The translations under genes were made by a program, and so were the position numbers. The notes under the pieces are model-generated. The model ran no database searches. It was given only the letters and a program-made list of their open reading frames with translations, and was not told the DNA's origin. From Akebia trifoliata (taxonomy: Eukaryota; Streptophyta; Magnoliopsida; Ranunculales; Lardizabalaceae), in contig CM030707.1 of the NCBI GenBank assembly GCA_017979445.1, positions 22,698,586 to 22,762,585 on the forward strand: a stretch of DNA of 64,000 nucleotides, in the 5' to 3' direction. Numbering within the stretch: the first letter of the stretch is position 1; each line of letters starts with the position of its first letter. Shown one piece after another: positions 47,526 to 59,600 of this stretch.

Positions 47526-50490
47526 TGTAAAACCCCAAGTTTTCGATTCGTATCTCAAGAAAATAAATAGTTGAATTTTAAAAAAAATCCTAAAAGTGGG
47601 ACTTAGGGTAAAACTGCAAGATTTTGTTCTAGTAATTTTTAATAAAATCTGACCCACCATTGGATTTAAAATGATCAGAAAACATACTATATTTTATAAG
47701 CACACTCAAATGTGAGTACGAACAGAAAATTGATAAAATCCTTGATTTTTGAGTCGGACCAGGCTAAAATAATGACTTTTTGTTAGAATAAGAATTTTAA
47801 AAATTCGATTACACCATTGGATTTCTAAATTTTTTTTTTATTGAAAATGAACTATTTACTTATCATTTTTTGGGCCTAAAAAATTGAATTATCGTAAAAA
47901 AATGAAAACAATGTCAATTTTAAGGTCCCATCGGGTTGAAAAAGTAGATTTTTTTTAGAAATATAATTTGTAGAATTTGACTATACCATTAGATCCGAAA
48001 TGAAAAATTAGATAAAATAGAGTATTTATTCATTACTTTTGGAGTCTAGATGGTCAAGTTATCATCAAACGAAATAATAGGTAAAATACCGATTTCATCC
48101 TGCCCTTATATAAATAAATTTTTTAATCAAAAATACCATTCATCATCATCAAAATTCGTCCAAAACCGGTTGTGATTTTTTTTTAAAAAAAATTTCGATT
48201 TTCAAACTACGATTCACCGCAAATGGTCCATCTTCGACCTCCGATGCAGAAGGAAAAATCGTCCGTAGCCTTGTTCTCTACAAAATCCACCCAGTTTCAT
48301 TTCATTTTCTCTCCTTTCTCACCTCGTATCATCAAAAATCAACCGTAGATAATACGGGAGTTTCGAAACTTCGACCCTAGATTTCATATGTTTTGAGGCC
48401 AAACCGTCCTTCGTCGCAGAAGGGAGAAATGACGATGGCATCGAGATTTTCGAAATCACCGAATCAAATTCAAAAATCAACCACCTCGAAGTTCGATCCA
48501 TCTTAACTTCTGCACCAATTATCTCGATTTTCGTGCATGCACTTCTATCATCTCGTACAGAGATTATAAGGAACTCTCAATTTCTATTAGTAATCGTAGA
48601 TTGTGAAAATTACATTTTGGATTTTATTAAAAATTTGTGATGTGTTTCTAAAAATATATAATTCAATTGATTATTTCAAATTCACGCCAGAACTTGCATA
48701 TTTGATATGTTTAATTATATTTTATAACAAATTATACTTGGGTAGGATATTTCACCTGGTTATTTTCGTCAATTGGGTTCTATGCACTGCTCGGACCCTG
48801 TTTTGATATAAGTTTTGTAATTTTTCAATGTTATTGATAAAAATGAATTTCATAATTGAAAAAAATAATTTAATATTCAATGAATTCATATTGAGTTGAT
48901 GAATATCAGAAAGTAAATATTTTGTTTGATAGATTGAAAACTACGAAAATTGAAAAAAATGAAAAAAGGGGATGAAACGATAAAATGTAAGAATCACACT
49001 CGATGGTGATGTCTACATTTTACATTGTAATGTTGTGTGTAGGTTGGTGAAAGGATATCCAGGGATAATGATTGGTTGCATGTTTATTTAAATTTTATTG
49101 GCGTAGAGACTCCGAATTCTGTTATTTATTTTAGGCCGGGTGGCTACAGTTGCATGGTAGGAAACTGAATATCTATTTTCAACCTTGTATTGTTAATTTC
49201 TCTTTGATATATATATATAACTATTTTGTGAGCTATTAAAGAGTGTGAATGTTTGAATGGATAATGCATCATATCATCCGGAGTGGTGTACTATCCTAGA
49301 ATGTACGGTAGGGATAACCAAACTTATATGTGGTATGAGACGCATATAAGAGTGGAGTCACAATTGGAATCCAGGTTTATTCCTTTCTATCTTTTCTAGT
49401 AAATTTGTAATGTAAAGGAGGTCGTATACGAATGGATTGTATATTTGAAAATCACATGCACGCCTGATAGGAATAGACGAAGATGATTAGTCAGTGATCA
49501 CTAACAATCTATAGTACTCGAACGTTTTGACACATCGAAAAGAGACCCATTGCTTACGATCACGTTAAACGACCAGACTAAGCCGGATAAATGATTCCGC
49601 AAGTGTGGTAAACAACGATCAACCACAAAATCAAGAACTAATACTTTATTATGAACAGCATGTTCCGATTGGAAGCGGTCCAGTCATGAATCCCAACTTT
49701 CTAATTTCACTACTCCACCATTGTGTATTATGTATTTGTTGCCTTATTTTGATATATAAAATAAAATGCATGTTTAATGTTTTCATTTGGTCAATTAGAT
49801 TTGTATAAAAAGAAAATGTTATAGTATGTACTATTGATTGATGTAATGTGAGTTTTAAAATATATAGTTGCTCATCCTTGACTATATGTACCAGTTAATC
49901 GTGGTTTTATTCCGTAAAACTTTGCATATGTTAAAATGATTCAGTATGTTTATTCGTTCATGTTAGGAGAAGGTTATTGATAAAAATTATTTGTTTTTCT
50001 ACTGGGTAATCATTGTTACTCACCATTTCCTTCTTCGCTTTTTTAGTTTTAGAGCCTGTAATTGGCGAGGCGGGCATAGAACCAGCGAGTGAAGACCATC
50101 TGGTGGGTCAGATAGAACACAATAGTCCATTACCTGATAAGTATTGGGGTTATACCCCCTAGTGGTGTCAGTTAGACCAAAAGTATTATAGATTTTTTAT
50201 TGAGCGTTAGAATTTTTGTTAGAGTGAGGATTTTCAGAGTAATCCTGTATATTATTTATCCTTTCGCACTCTGATCTATCTTCATAGCTATATGTATATA
50301 GATTTTCTGCTGTTATTCTGTTATTGTATGTATATACAGGATATTGTAGATTTTGTTTATTAGATGAAACAGGTTGAACGTCTTAGAATGCTAACATAAA
50401 CAGAGGAGACCATGCCAAAATTTCGAGGTGCCACCTAGTGTCTCGAGATCTGACATGGAGTTTTGTGTTAGCATTTGGCGGGGCGCCACA
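47526..50490 (+). mobile_element. Solo LTR of the 3-kb Gypsy family (older copy)
   Basis: Starts TGTAAAACCCCAAG, ends GGGGCGCCACA, and is flanked by TATGA on both sides (47521-47525 and 50491-50495). It is 2965 bp long and clearly more diverged from 25603-28630 than the two LTRs of that element are from each other. A TATATAAATAA-like stretch at about 48108 and two internal units are retained. Confidence 0.9.
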
Positions 50491-50689
50491 TATGAACTTA
50501 TCATGCTGTGTTGGATTGTTTTTAAAAGAGAATTTCTTTTCAGATTCCTGGGGAGTTAATAGTAGGCTTTTTGGGTGAAAAGTATTCCTACCTTACTTGT
50601 TTCATCTCAGTTATTGTCTTGACACTCTAGTAGTTTAAAGTTTTCTAGCATCTTAACTCATTTAGTAGGAGAAGAGGGAGAAGGAACAC

Positions 50690-50945
50690 AAGCAGAATCT
50701 GTTCTAGTAGTTCAAGATTTATCTGATATTTTTCCTGAAGATATATCAGGTTTTCCCCCCCTAAGAGAATGTTAACCTTCATGATTTAAGTTCAATTAGG
50801 CACTATTCCGATTTGCATTGCTTCTTATAGGATGACACCAGTCAAACTTATAGAGCACAAAAAGCAACTCCATATCTCAAAAAGAAACTCCTTGGGGAAC
50901 CCTTATTTTATTTGTGAAGAAGAAGAAGGATTCCTCGTTGATTGA
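50690..50945 (+). pseudogene. Ty3/Gypsy reverse transcriptase remnant
   Basis: Translation around 50701-50760 gives VLVVQDLSDIFPED then ISGFPPLRE, the well-known start of the plant Gypsy RT region. Further on there are pieces comparable to the downstream RT (about 50820-50945), with frameshifts and stops. It lies outside the solo LTR and its TATGA duplication, so it is a separate, older fragment. Confidence 0.65.
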
Positions 50946-51746
50946 AAAATTACTACCATATCTCAAAATAACATATAAACTTTCTTCAGCTTTGATGTTA
51001 TGGTTCCTGTTGTATAAAAAAAATTATTATAACGAAAAATAAGTAAATCCTGCAAATTTAAGATTTGCATCGAGTTCAAATACTGTTGAGTTTGATAGTT
51101 TTAATATTAATTAGCATCGAGTTCGATGATAATTTAATTACCTTTGAGTTCATAATATTATTTAATATTGAACTCGACGGTAATTTAATTGCCATTGAGT
51201 TCATAAGAATATTTAGTACTGAGTTCAAGGGTAATTAAATTACTGTCGAGTTCATAATATATTTAGTATCGAGTTCAACTTTAATAAAAATTGAATTCAA
51301 TGCTCTTACTCAATTTTTTCCAGTTTTGTGAGTTGGGTTCTAACACAATATTTTCATCAAAATGACAAACAAAACAAAATAGATGATCCGTAAACCCTTT
51401 ATAAACCATTTATTTACTTGGATTTTGCCCTAGATTTATTATATTCATAGAAAATAAGTAAAAATAGTGATAAAAACTCACCTTTTTTGTCGATTCTGTC
51501 ATATAGAAGATTTGGAAGAAGAAATTGAAGGAATGAGAACATGATCGATCTATTAGAGGAGCTTCTAAGACTTCATATGATCAACAACTAAGAAAATTGT
51601 ATTTTCAACATTTCACACACTGAAAATAGAGAGAATGAGGTTCAAGAACCATTTAGAAAGGAAAAGTTTACTAAATGCCTTGCCAAGCTACCATCAAAAA
51701 CTTAGGGACTATTTAAAAAGAAATCCTTTTGCGAGGGTCCTTTAAG

Positions 51747-52010
51747 TAATTTTTCCTAAATTTTAGTCCATGTTATGATCCCCACTCTTCATCAAGAGTA
51801 AAAAAAACATTCCTTAGTGCTTTTTTTTTGGAAATAAAATGGTGTGATCCAAACAATCCTTAATCTTAAATAATTGTTAACTTATTTCTAAAGAAAATCA
51901 ACAAAAAAAATTACAAAGAATTTATTTTAAGAATTGATAATTACCCTTCAATTCAACAATATTGGTCTTTATTTGGATTGCAAATATAATGAAATTTTTG
52001 TCTATATAGT
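51747..52010. repeat. Right copy of a duplicated flank
   Basis: TTTTAGTCCATGTTATGATC and following sequence matches 45633-45929. See that entry. Confidence 0.6.
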
Positions 52011-54093
52011 GAAGGATATAATTTATGAGTTTATAATTTTGTTTTTGATAGGCAATTATGAGTCTATTATAATTTTTAATTTTCAAAGTGACCCATGTGC
52101 AATTTTAGTAGTCATTTCCAACGATCGTTGAACATTTTCGACTATCTGATTATGGATGACAAATGGAGAATGATATTCTCTAATTTTGAACATCTAGTCG
52201 TATTTTTTATATTTATTTCGACGATTTATAAGAAAATGAAGAACAAAGTTGAGATTCGAATATTTTGATGATTACATAGTAATTTTTTATTTGCATATAT
52301 GATTTATGCATTTTGAGTATTTCAAGGAGATTTACCATGTATCGAAGTTGGAAAAACAAAAAAAAAAAAAATTGAATCAGGTATTTTACTAAAATTGAAT
52401 CATGTATCAGGTATTTTACTAAAATAACTCTTCAAATTGTCCTTGGGAGGACTACGTTTGATTGTCCATGTTTCTTATCAGAGGACATTTTAGTAAATAT
52501 TTTTGAACAATGGGCCTCCACAGTCATTATCCCTATAATTTAAATACTGGGTCAAATGCGTTGGACTTGATTTTATTTTTAACTTGGCATGCCATAAGTA
52601 AAAGGTATATCTTTAATGTTTTGGTCAATATATGAGATACTCACGCTTTTTTAAACTGTGATACACCCCTTGATCTCAGTCTACTCGAAAGACTTAAAAA
52701 AATGATCTAAATGCCCTCATCTTCAACCACTAGCCAAAATCCCTTGATTTTCTTTCTAAGAACTCATGACATTGGGGCAAATTATTTTATGAGTCAGGAT
52801 CGAGAACGATGTCCCGTTCATATAGAGTCTACTTGACAAGTTTTTGTTGGTATTCAAAACACAATGGCTCCTGACACAAGCCGTTTTCAATACTGCACGC
52901 AGTCCTATGATTTTAAATTCCAACCAAAATGTGCCATGTAGACATCATTTATTGCTATATGAATGAGACACCACTCGATTGCAACTTATTTTATAAACTT
53001 TTCAAACTCATCTTCAACTTCTCAAAGAAAAACCTCCAACTTTTTTCTACCCAATGTCCATTGCGCTTGACATTCCCCAAATTTCTCTCATTCTTCAGGT
53101 TTGAAGAAATAGAATCTTAAAGTTGAAGACAGTAAAAAATAAATTACCTAGAACTTGAAGATGACAAATTTTTACGAGAAAAATCAGAAGTTTTTGGCTA
53201 GAAGTTAAAGATGACGGTATTTTGGTTTTTTTTTTTTTTTAACTCTTTGATAGAAAACCAAGGTCAAGGGTTATGTGATCGGTGTTTTAAAAAACACAAG
53301 GATACCTCCCATTTCAGTTGTAAAATGTGGTGTTTTGCCATAATTTGTTAGATGATAATTATTTTTACGATTTCTTAAGAATTTTTTATGGAGATTTGCT
53401 TAGACCAAGCACCCGAAGATTGCAAATTTTTGTTCTACTTTGCGGACATACGTAATTTTTGGGACAAGACTTTGGTACAGATAATGATAAAAATGATGAT
53501 GAGCACCATGATGTTGTTGCTATAGTAAACAGGGCTTAAATCTAAACAATCAGAACCTTAGGTTGAAATAAAATGGGAAGTAAATGGAGTTGTTAGAGTC
53601 TACGACCTATGTTAATATTAGTATGGGTCCACTAGAGTAGACCATAGAAGATTAAGCATCAGATAAAGTAAAATATCAAATAAAAGAAGATCTATAAGAG
53701 AAAAAGAAAGAGAGACAAGGGAAGGGAATATATGTGTAAAGGGCTCTTTGGTTGTAGGTGACATGCTTTTGGTCTGTCCATGACATTGAAAATATTATCC
53801 GTTTCACACCTTTTCCCATTTGGGATTTTGGATTTTGCTTGAAAAAGGCCCCTTGCTTCCATCATCCATCTTTCTTTTCTCTCTCACATTTCTTCCTTTT
53901 GAGAGAGGGAAAGGGAGAGGGAGAGTATTGTTAAGTATCCATCTTCATTATTGTTGTAGAGAAGCTTACAAAAAAAATAATGTCGGTAAGTTACCTTGAG
54001 AATCGATCTTTCCAAACTACATGTGTATATGGCTGGCACTATTTGCACAAACCTAAAATGCTCAATGCTCCCACTTAAAAATAAGACTTAAAA
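52011..54093. other. Intergenic, nothing coding recognised
   Basis: 52610-53340 shares words with 24000-24480 and with 45270-45350 (for example GAAAACCAAGGTCAAGGG), indicating an old dispersed repeat. ORFs here lack motifs. Confidence 0.4.
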
Positions 54094-54594
54094 AGGGTAA
54101 AGTTCAGATCGGATCCGAGTACATCCAGAACCATATTCGAATCCAACTTGGATCCTATTAGTTAAAATCATATTCAAACCATTTTGCTTTCCCTAAATCT
54201 GGATCCAACTTGACCAAATTACTTGATTCGGGTTGATCGAGTCAGATAATTTTAGACCATTCAACATTTTTTGTTATATTTCTTTTCGAATTGCTATATT
54301 GTTTTATTTTACCATTATAATTCATTTATTTGACAAGGATTCATGTTATAATAGTAGTAGAAAAAAATATATTTTGAAAAACATAAAATATAATTTTCAA
54401 AGCAATATATCATTTTAATCTAAGCGGATATTAGGATGATATATATGAGACCGGATCCAACTGAAGTCAAGGGAACATCAACCCATATCCAACCTGTATT
54501 TTTATTCAGATCTACTCTAAGGGTCCAAACTCATTGAATTTGGATTTGATTCACTTGGATCTTGAATAAATCCGATCCATTTATGTCCTACCTA
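54094..54594. mobile_element. Probable hAT-like MITE, third copy
   Basis: AGGGTAAAGTTCAGATCGG on the left and GATCCATTTATGTCCTACC on the right, with GGATCC-rich interior, follow the design of 10576-10920 and 15910-16273. The ends are decayed and no duplication was seen. Confidence 0.4.
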
Positions 54595-55027
54595 AAAATT
54601 AACATTTCTCTATGTGCCCACTTAATTGAATTAATTTTACCTTATTTTCTCCACATCGTCCCAAAGGTTGTTGAACCCACTTCTTCTTATTTGCATCTAA
54701 AAAGATTTTAACGAGGGTTTTAAACTTTGATCTTACTTGTTTTTCTCTAACTTAACACCTCAAAATTCAATTTAGTCTATTCACATGAGAGTTATGTGTG
54801 AAATTTTCGATTTAATATGTTAGTACCAAATCATTTTTGCAATATTTGGTAGGTACCTACTGATCATATATATAGAGATTCGGAACTAATACACCGAATA
54901 CAAATATTTATATGAGAAAGTTATGTTCGATAGGTACTTACTGAATTTGTTTTGTAATGTTCAACGAGTACCAACCAAATTAGCTAAAACATGTTTGGTT
55001 TGAACCTATAGAACATAATATGTCGAG

Positions 55028-55339
55028 TGTATAATTTCCTCCACTCTCGGGTGTGTCATACCTCAGTTAATCCTAGTGACCATCTTATATCCATAGTTCT
55101 CCCATTCTCTAATAGATCAGTATTTTGGAGTACTAGTTGATTGTTTAACATGGTATTAAAACACTAGGTATGAATAAGTCACAGGTTCAATTCTTTCCAC
55201 CTTTATGGATGAGGGGAGGTGTATATTTTCTTCCACTCTTGGGTATTTCATACCCCAGTTAAGTCTCGTGACCTTATCATATCCATAGTTCTCCCCTTTT
55301 CCAACAGATTGATCTTTTGGGGTAGTTGGTTAGTTAACA
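55028..55339 (+). mobile_element. TRIM (miniature LTR retroelement)
   Basis: Two direct repeats of about 120 bp (55028-55150 and 55220-55339) both start TGTATAWTTTC and end TTAACA. They enclose only 69 bp. The internal part begins directly with TGGTATTAAAACA (a decayed initiator tRNA-Met primer-binding site) and ends with the purine tract GATGAGGGGAGG right before the second repeat. This is the full layout of a terminal-repeat retrotransposon in miniature. Clear 5-bp target duplications are not visible. Confidence 0.65.
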
Positions 55340-55345
55340 AAATCT

Positions 55346-55348
<3 letters not shown>

Positions 55349-55389
<41 letters not shown>
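55349..55389. repeat. (GA)n microsatellite
   Basis: About 20 GA units just downstream of the TRIM. Confidence 0.9.
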
Positions 55390-55391
<2 letters not shown>

Positions 55392-56181
55392 AGGTTTGAC
55401 CAGTTTAGGGTTTAGAGGTGGGTTTTAGGTTTTTTCAACGATTGGATTTTTTTTTAATAGGTTATGGTGGGTGCAAAGAGTACATTCATAAGGGTAATAT
55501 CGTAACTTTCTTTTCTTACATTGTGAAATTAAGGGGGTATAATTAGCATTTAAGTAGTACATACCCAATGTGTGTGTATATATATAATACTTTTACTTTC
55601 TAAAAATGTCTCTACTAATTTTGTCTTTTAGTGAAAAAATCAAAGACATTTTGATCTTTTACATGATAAGTACTTGTTTAGCTAATAAATGTTAAGGACA
55701 TTTAAGCCTTTAAACTTAAATACATTGTCTACAATTAATGTCAACATAATAAATGCATTTATTATGTAAAAGATCATGATGCTCCTTGTCTTTTTCATTA
55801 AAAAACCAAATGGGAAAGAGAATTTTTGGTAAGTGAAAGTGTTGGAGAATGGTAACATCCCCATGAGGTATTGGACGTTAGTACTCCTTATATATATACA
55901 CCCACAATGATCCTGGATTGATCTTTTAAAAATACCTAAAATGATCAAATTGTAGGAAGAAATGATATTCAGTTCTAATGTTGTGAGTAAACCTTTAAAA
56001 TTATGAGTATATCACTTTTCGTTAGAAATCAACGAAATAGATTGAAAGTTACATCTAAATCTTTGAAAATACGCATCGTTTTTCATTCGTGATTCATCAT
56101 CACAAATCATCGAAATATCCATTGTAATGCCTGTTGAAAAACTTAGATGAGTTAAAGAGGTGAAAAGAGGTTTTTTGTTAG
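55390..56181. other. Intergenic, nothing recognised
   Basis: AT-rich DNA. The stretches about 55690-55760 and 55775-55800 share short inverted words but no clear element. No gene seen. Confidence 0.4.
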
Positions 56182-56900
56182 GGAAAATTACTTCAAGGAA
56201 CCTGATGGATGGACTTTTTTCTTAATAGTCCATAAGTTTTGGGAGGTTTCTTAATAGTTCATTTAGTGAATTTTTCTTTTTCTTAACAATCCCTGGACCT
56301 CTTGTCCCACATTTCTCATAATTGAATACACTAACCGTTCAAACTCATCGTTTTCATCCAAAAAATTAGATTATTGGAATCTCAATAGAGTTTTGGAGAC
56401 TCAATTCAGTTGTAAAGGATTTAAGAAGGAAGAAGAAGACATTTTCAAAGGATTTTCAAACATTTTGAAGATTTATGTAGAGAACTAGGGTTTTTCTTAG
56501 TTTATGGATGAAAATTGATCAAGAATGATTCTTTTAGGTTGAAATAATCTAAACAAATTGTTAACTCAAAATTTTAGTTGATCTTTCCATATATTTTAGT
56601 TGAAAAAACTCAAAAATTGAAAATATGTGGGTTTTACCAGTGTTGAGTTCACCATAATAAATAAAAAGCATCGAGTTCGACAATAAATAAAAAGTGGTGA
56701 ACTCGACAATAAAAATTGTGAACTCAACACTAATTAAAAAAGGTGAACTCGACAGTAAATAAAAAATAGGTGAGTTCGCCAATAACGAGAGATCATTAAG
56801 AAAGAAAAAATTTGCTAAATGTCCTATCAAGCTACTGCGCCAAACTTAAGGACTATTTAGAAAGAAACCCTTTCGTGAGGGTTCTTTAAGTAATTTTTCT
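56182..56900. mobile_element. Short MULE-type MITE related to 45939-51746
   Basis: GGAAAATTACTTCAAGGAACC on the left and the complement of the right end (GGGTTCTTTAAGTAATTTTTC) match the termini of the large MULE. The interior (56640-56780) has five GAGTTCG/GAACTCG repeats spaced about 25-35 bp, like 51060-51300 in the large element. The 9-bp flanks do not match well. A further partial terminus lies at about 56966-57090. Confidence 0.6.
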
Positions 56901-57090
56901 TTTTTTTATTTATTTAATTTTAATTTAATTTAATTTAATTTTATTTTTATACTTTACAATTTGATGTAAGGTGAGGACCATTTAAAAATAAAGATTTTAC
57001 TAATTGAATCATGAAGCTACCACTTCAAATTTAGGGATTATTTAGAAACAAGTTCCTAAATTAGGGTCCATTAATTGATTTTCCATAAAG

Positions 57091-57723
57091 AAATTGAGCA
57101 TACACTAGTACTTCCTTCGTTTGGCTAAGGAGGCTAATGGACATAAGGCCAAATTTTAATATTGTAAATGATTGAACGATTACTTTACTTTGATAACACT
57201 TAGTTGCATAAAAAGTCTCAAATAAATTTTGAGGTCAATAGATCCTATTTAGGAGAAGATGGATACTACTTGCTCATTATTAGACAATCATTTTCACAGA
57301 CCCTTATGGGGGTTAAAGAATTTGAATTTCCCATTTAATGGAAAACCCTTTTCGTTGAGATTCATCATTTTCTCTACTTTCATTGTACAAATAAAATCTT
57401 AATTCCTGAATTTTGTTCTCAAAAGTAAAGTGTACTCATACAAACATCATCTCTAATATTTTCCCTTTTCTTTCTACATTTCTAGTCTCCTTTATTTTCC
57501 TCATCCATCTTTCTTTTTTTTCTCTGTGTTTCTTTCTATGTATACACAAATAGATTGACTAATCCGATTCAAGATAAGAAACCAAGTTTGAAAATCATAT
57601 TCCAATCCTTATATGATACATTTGAAATAAATTCACTATTGTTTTGGGCATAATTTGCATGGGCACATTGTAGAACATTGCACTATCTTATCGGGAAGTT
57701 GAACATTGCAATATATATATATA
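57091..57723. other. Intergenic, nothing recognised
   Basis: AT-rich DNA ending in a TA run at the next MITE. No gene or repeat assigned. Confidence 0.4.
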
Positions 57724-58077
57724 GGGTAGCGTTCAATGGCTAACTTTTTGGCAAAACATTTTTCAAAACATTAGCTAGAAGTTTTGGAATGGGCTGATTT
57801 TTGGTGAGTATGATCTCTATGGTGAGGAGATCATCATCACCAAAATTCAGCTCATTCCAAAACTTCTAACCCATGTTTACAAGTTGAAAAATCGTGGACC
57901 ATCCATTTTTTGTAAACTATTTTTGATGGGGTTAGAAGTTTTGGAATGGGCTGATTTTTGGTGATGATGATCTCCTCACCGTAGAGATCATCCTCACCAA
58001 AAATCAGCCCATTCCAAAATTTCTAACTCATGTTTTGAAAAATGTTTCGCCAAAAAGTTAACCATTGAACAGGACCC
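57724..58077. mobile_element. Hairpin MITE, copy 6 (best preserved)
   Basis: Terminal inverted repeats of about 48 bp (GGGTAGCGTTCAATGGCTAA ... AAAACAT, and its near-complement ending GAACAGGACCC) enclose two internal hairpins (57784-57860 and 57942-58020) with CTGATTTTTGGTGAKKATGA arms. At 354 bp it defines the family. Flanks ATATATATA and ATGTATTTA are only a weak 9-bp match. Confidence 0.75.
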
Positions 58078-58800
58078 ATGTATTTATATTTAAATTTTTA
58101 TATCTAATTTATTTTTAATAAAAAAATTACGAAGCGATGTCACATTTGATAATCCCCACCCCCTCTGAAATTTTTATTTTTATTTTTTATGCTGATGAAA
58201 TCTAATAGCTGAGGCCACCATACATGCTTTTAAACTTCATGTATTTAGGAAATTCTCAATCTGTTATTGTATTTCATTTTGCATAATCACCAAAATTAGT
58301 CTCTATCTTCGATCTCATCCTTGTGTAAACAAAGTCTTCCAACATATATGGTATCGATCTATTTCTCCTCTTTGTTTCTGTAACATCAAATGCAATTTAA
58401 TTTTGTATAAGTTCAAATGCCATTTTATCTTGCGTGTATGTTGATGAAGTATATGATTGACTAGAGATATGAATAAAAATCTTTTGAACACGAATTCATC
58501 AAGAAAATAATTAAAATCTCATAAAATTATCCTATAAATGAAGAACATTACGTTACATTATTGTGTTCTAAAATAACATAGAACAAATTTAAAGAGAAGA
58601 AGAACATAATTATTTTATGTTAATAATGATTCAATTTTGAATTTTTTTCAAAATATTTATAGTGTATGTGATTATTATAAATAATATTTTGTGAGTCAAT
58701 TATCAAATAATAATTAATAATTGTTTTTGAAATATAAATATATATATTTTAATTATATTGAAATCTATTTGTCAGTTTAAAAATCATGCCTCCAGCCCCA
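58078..58800. other. Region upstream of the PP2C gene
   Basis: AT-rich DNA, expected to include the promoter of the gene at 59601. No clear TATA box was chosen. No other feature seen. Confidence 0.4.
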
Positions 58801-59232
58801 ACAGTCCTTTTGAAACCAACAGGAAAACTGTCCAGAGCTTAGGGCAGAGAGAGGGTTACGTGTTGTTCCATTCAGACCCAAAATCTCATAATCTTTCTTT
58901 CCCTTCGAAGATCAAAGAACCCTAAACTATATTTCTCCATTTCTTGGGGTTTTGGCTTCTAATGCACTGTTTTTTCTTGAAACATGGATTCCTGTGAAAC
59001 CCCCCAAATCCATTTAAAACCAACAGAATCTCTTCCTTCTAACAAATCCCCCATTTCAGTGATCATCAGACCGTCTCTCTTTTACTTCTAACAGCTAATC
59101 TCAGATTTTATTTTTTTGTTGCTGCTTTTTTAGGGCTCTTTTAGCTTTGCATGGAGATATTTTCGTGTCTGGAGAAACCCAGATCCAAAAATTGAAATTC
59201 TCACAAAAAGGAGCTCTTTTATTGTGCTCTCT

Positions 59233-59597
59233 GTAAGTTTTTTCTTTTGGGTTTCAGGAATTTCTGCAGAATATGTTCTATCACAGATAACCCAGATCAG
59301 AATTTCTCTCTAAAAACAGAAGTTTGGCTGTTTCTTTCTTTCTAGGGTTTGTTGAATTAGTATTGGTTTCTTTTGGTTTTGATTCTGAATTCTGCTTACA
59401 AGACTTGGGTTTCCTTCAAAACCCCTTCTTTTTGACACCACAATGTATTTTTAACAAAAACCCATTTGACCGAACTTCACTTTCTCCATGAATTTAAATT
59501 TTCAAGGGGTTTAGTGCAGTTGTTTTGTCGATAATCGATATTGTTTCTTCTTTGGGTTCTCTCAAACCTGGCTGTTAGTGTTTCTTTTTTCCCTAAG
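59233..59597 (+). other. Probable 5' UTR intron of the PP2C gene
   Basis: A good donor (CTCT then GTAAGTTTTTTC at 59233) and a T-rich stretch ending CCCTAAG (59597) bracket 365 bp just before ATG 59601. The pyrimidine-rich, G-poor 58850-59232 would be the first leader exon. Only a transcript can confirm this. Confidence 0.45.
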
Positions 59598-59600
59598 AAC

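Larger units (their letters stand above)
45939..51746. mobile_element. Mutator-like element (MULE), non-coding, with nested insertions
   Basis: GGAAAATTACTTAAAAGACC on the left and the complement of GGTCCTTTAAGTAATTTTTCC on the right start long inverted repeats. They are flanked by a perfect 9-bp duplication TAAATTTTA (45930-45938 and 51747-51755). The left arm runs 45939-46029, is interrupted by about 1.06 kb, and resumes at 47089-47160; the right arm is about 51625-51746. Inside are a Gypsy solo LTR (47526-50490), a reverse-transcriptase remnant (50690-50945) and GAGTTC-type minisatellite DNA (51060-51300). No MuDR-type transposase was recognised. Confidence 0.75.

Noticed and set aside
59541..59600. 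Upstream extension of the PP2C frame
   Set aside because: Non-ATG start, hydrophobic filler, and it crosses the likely 5' UTR intron; MGC at 59601 is the family-like start.
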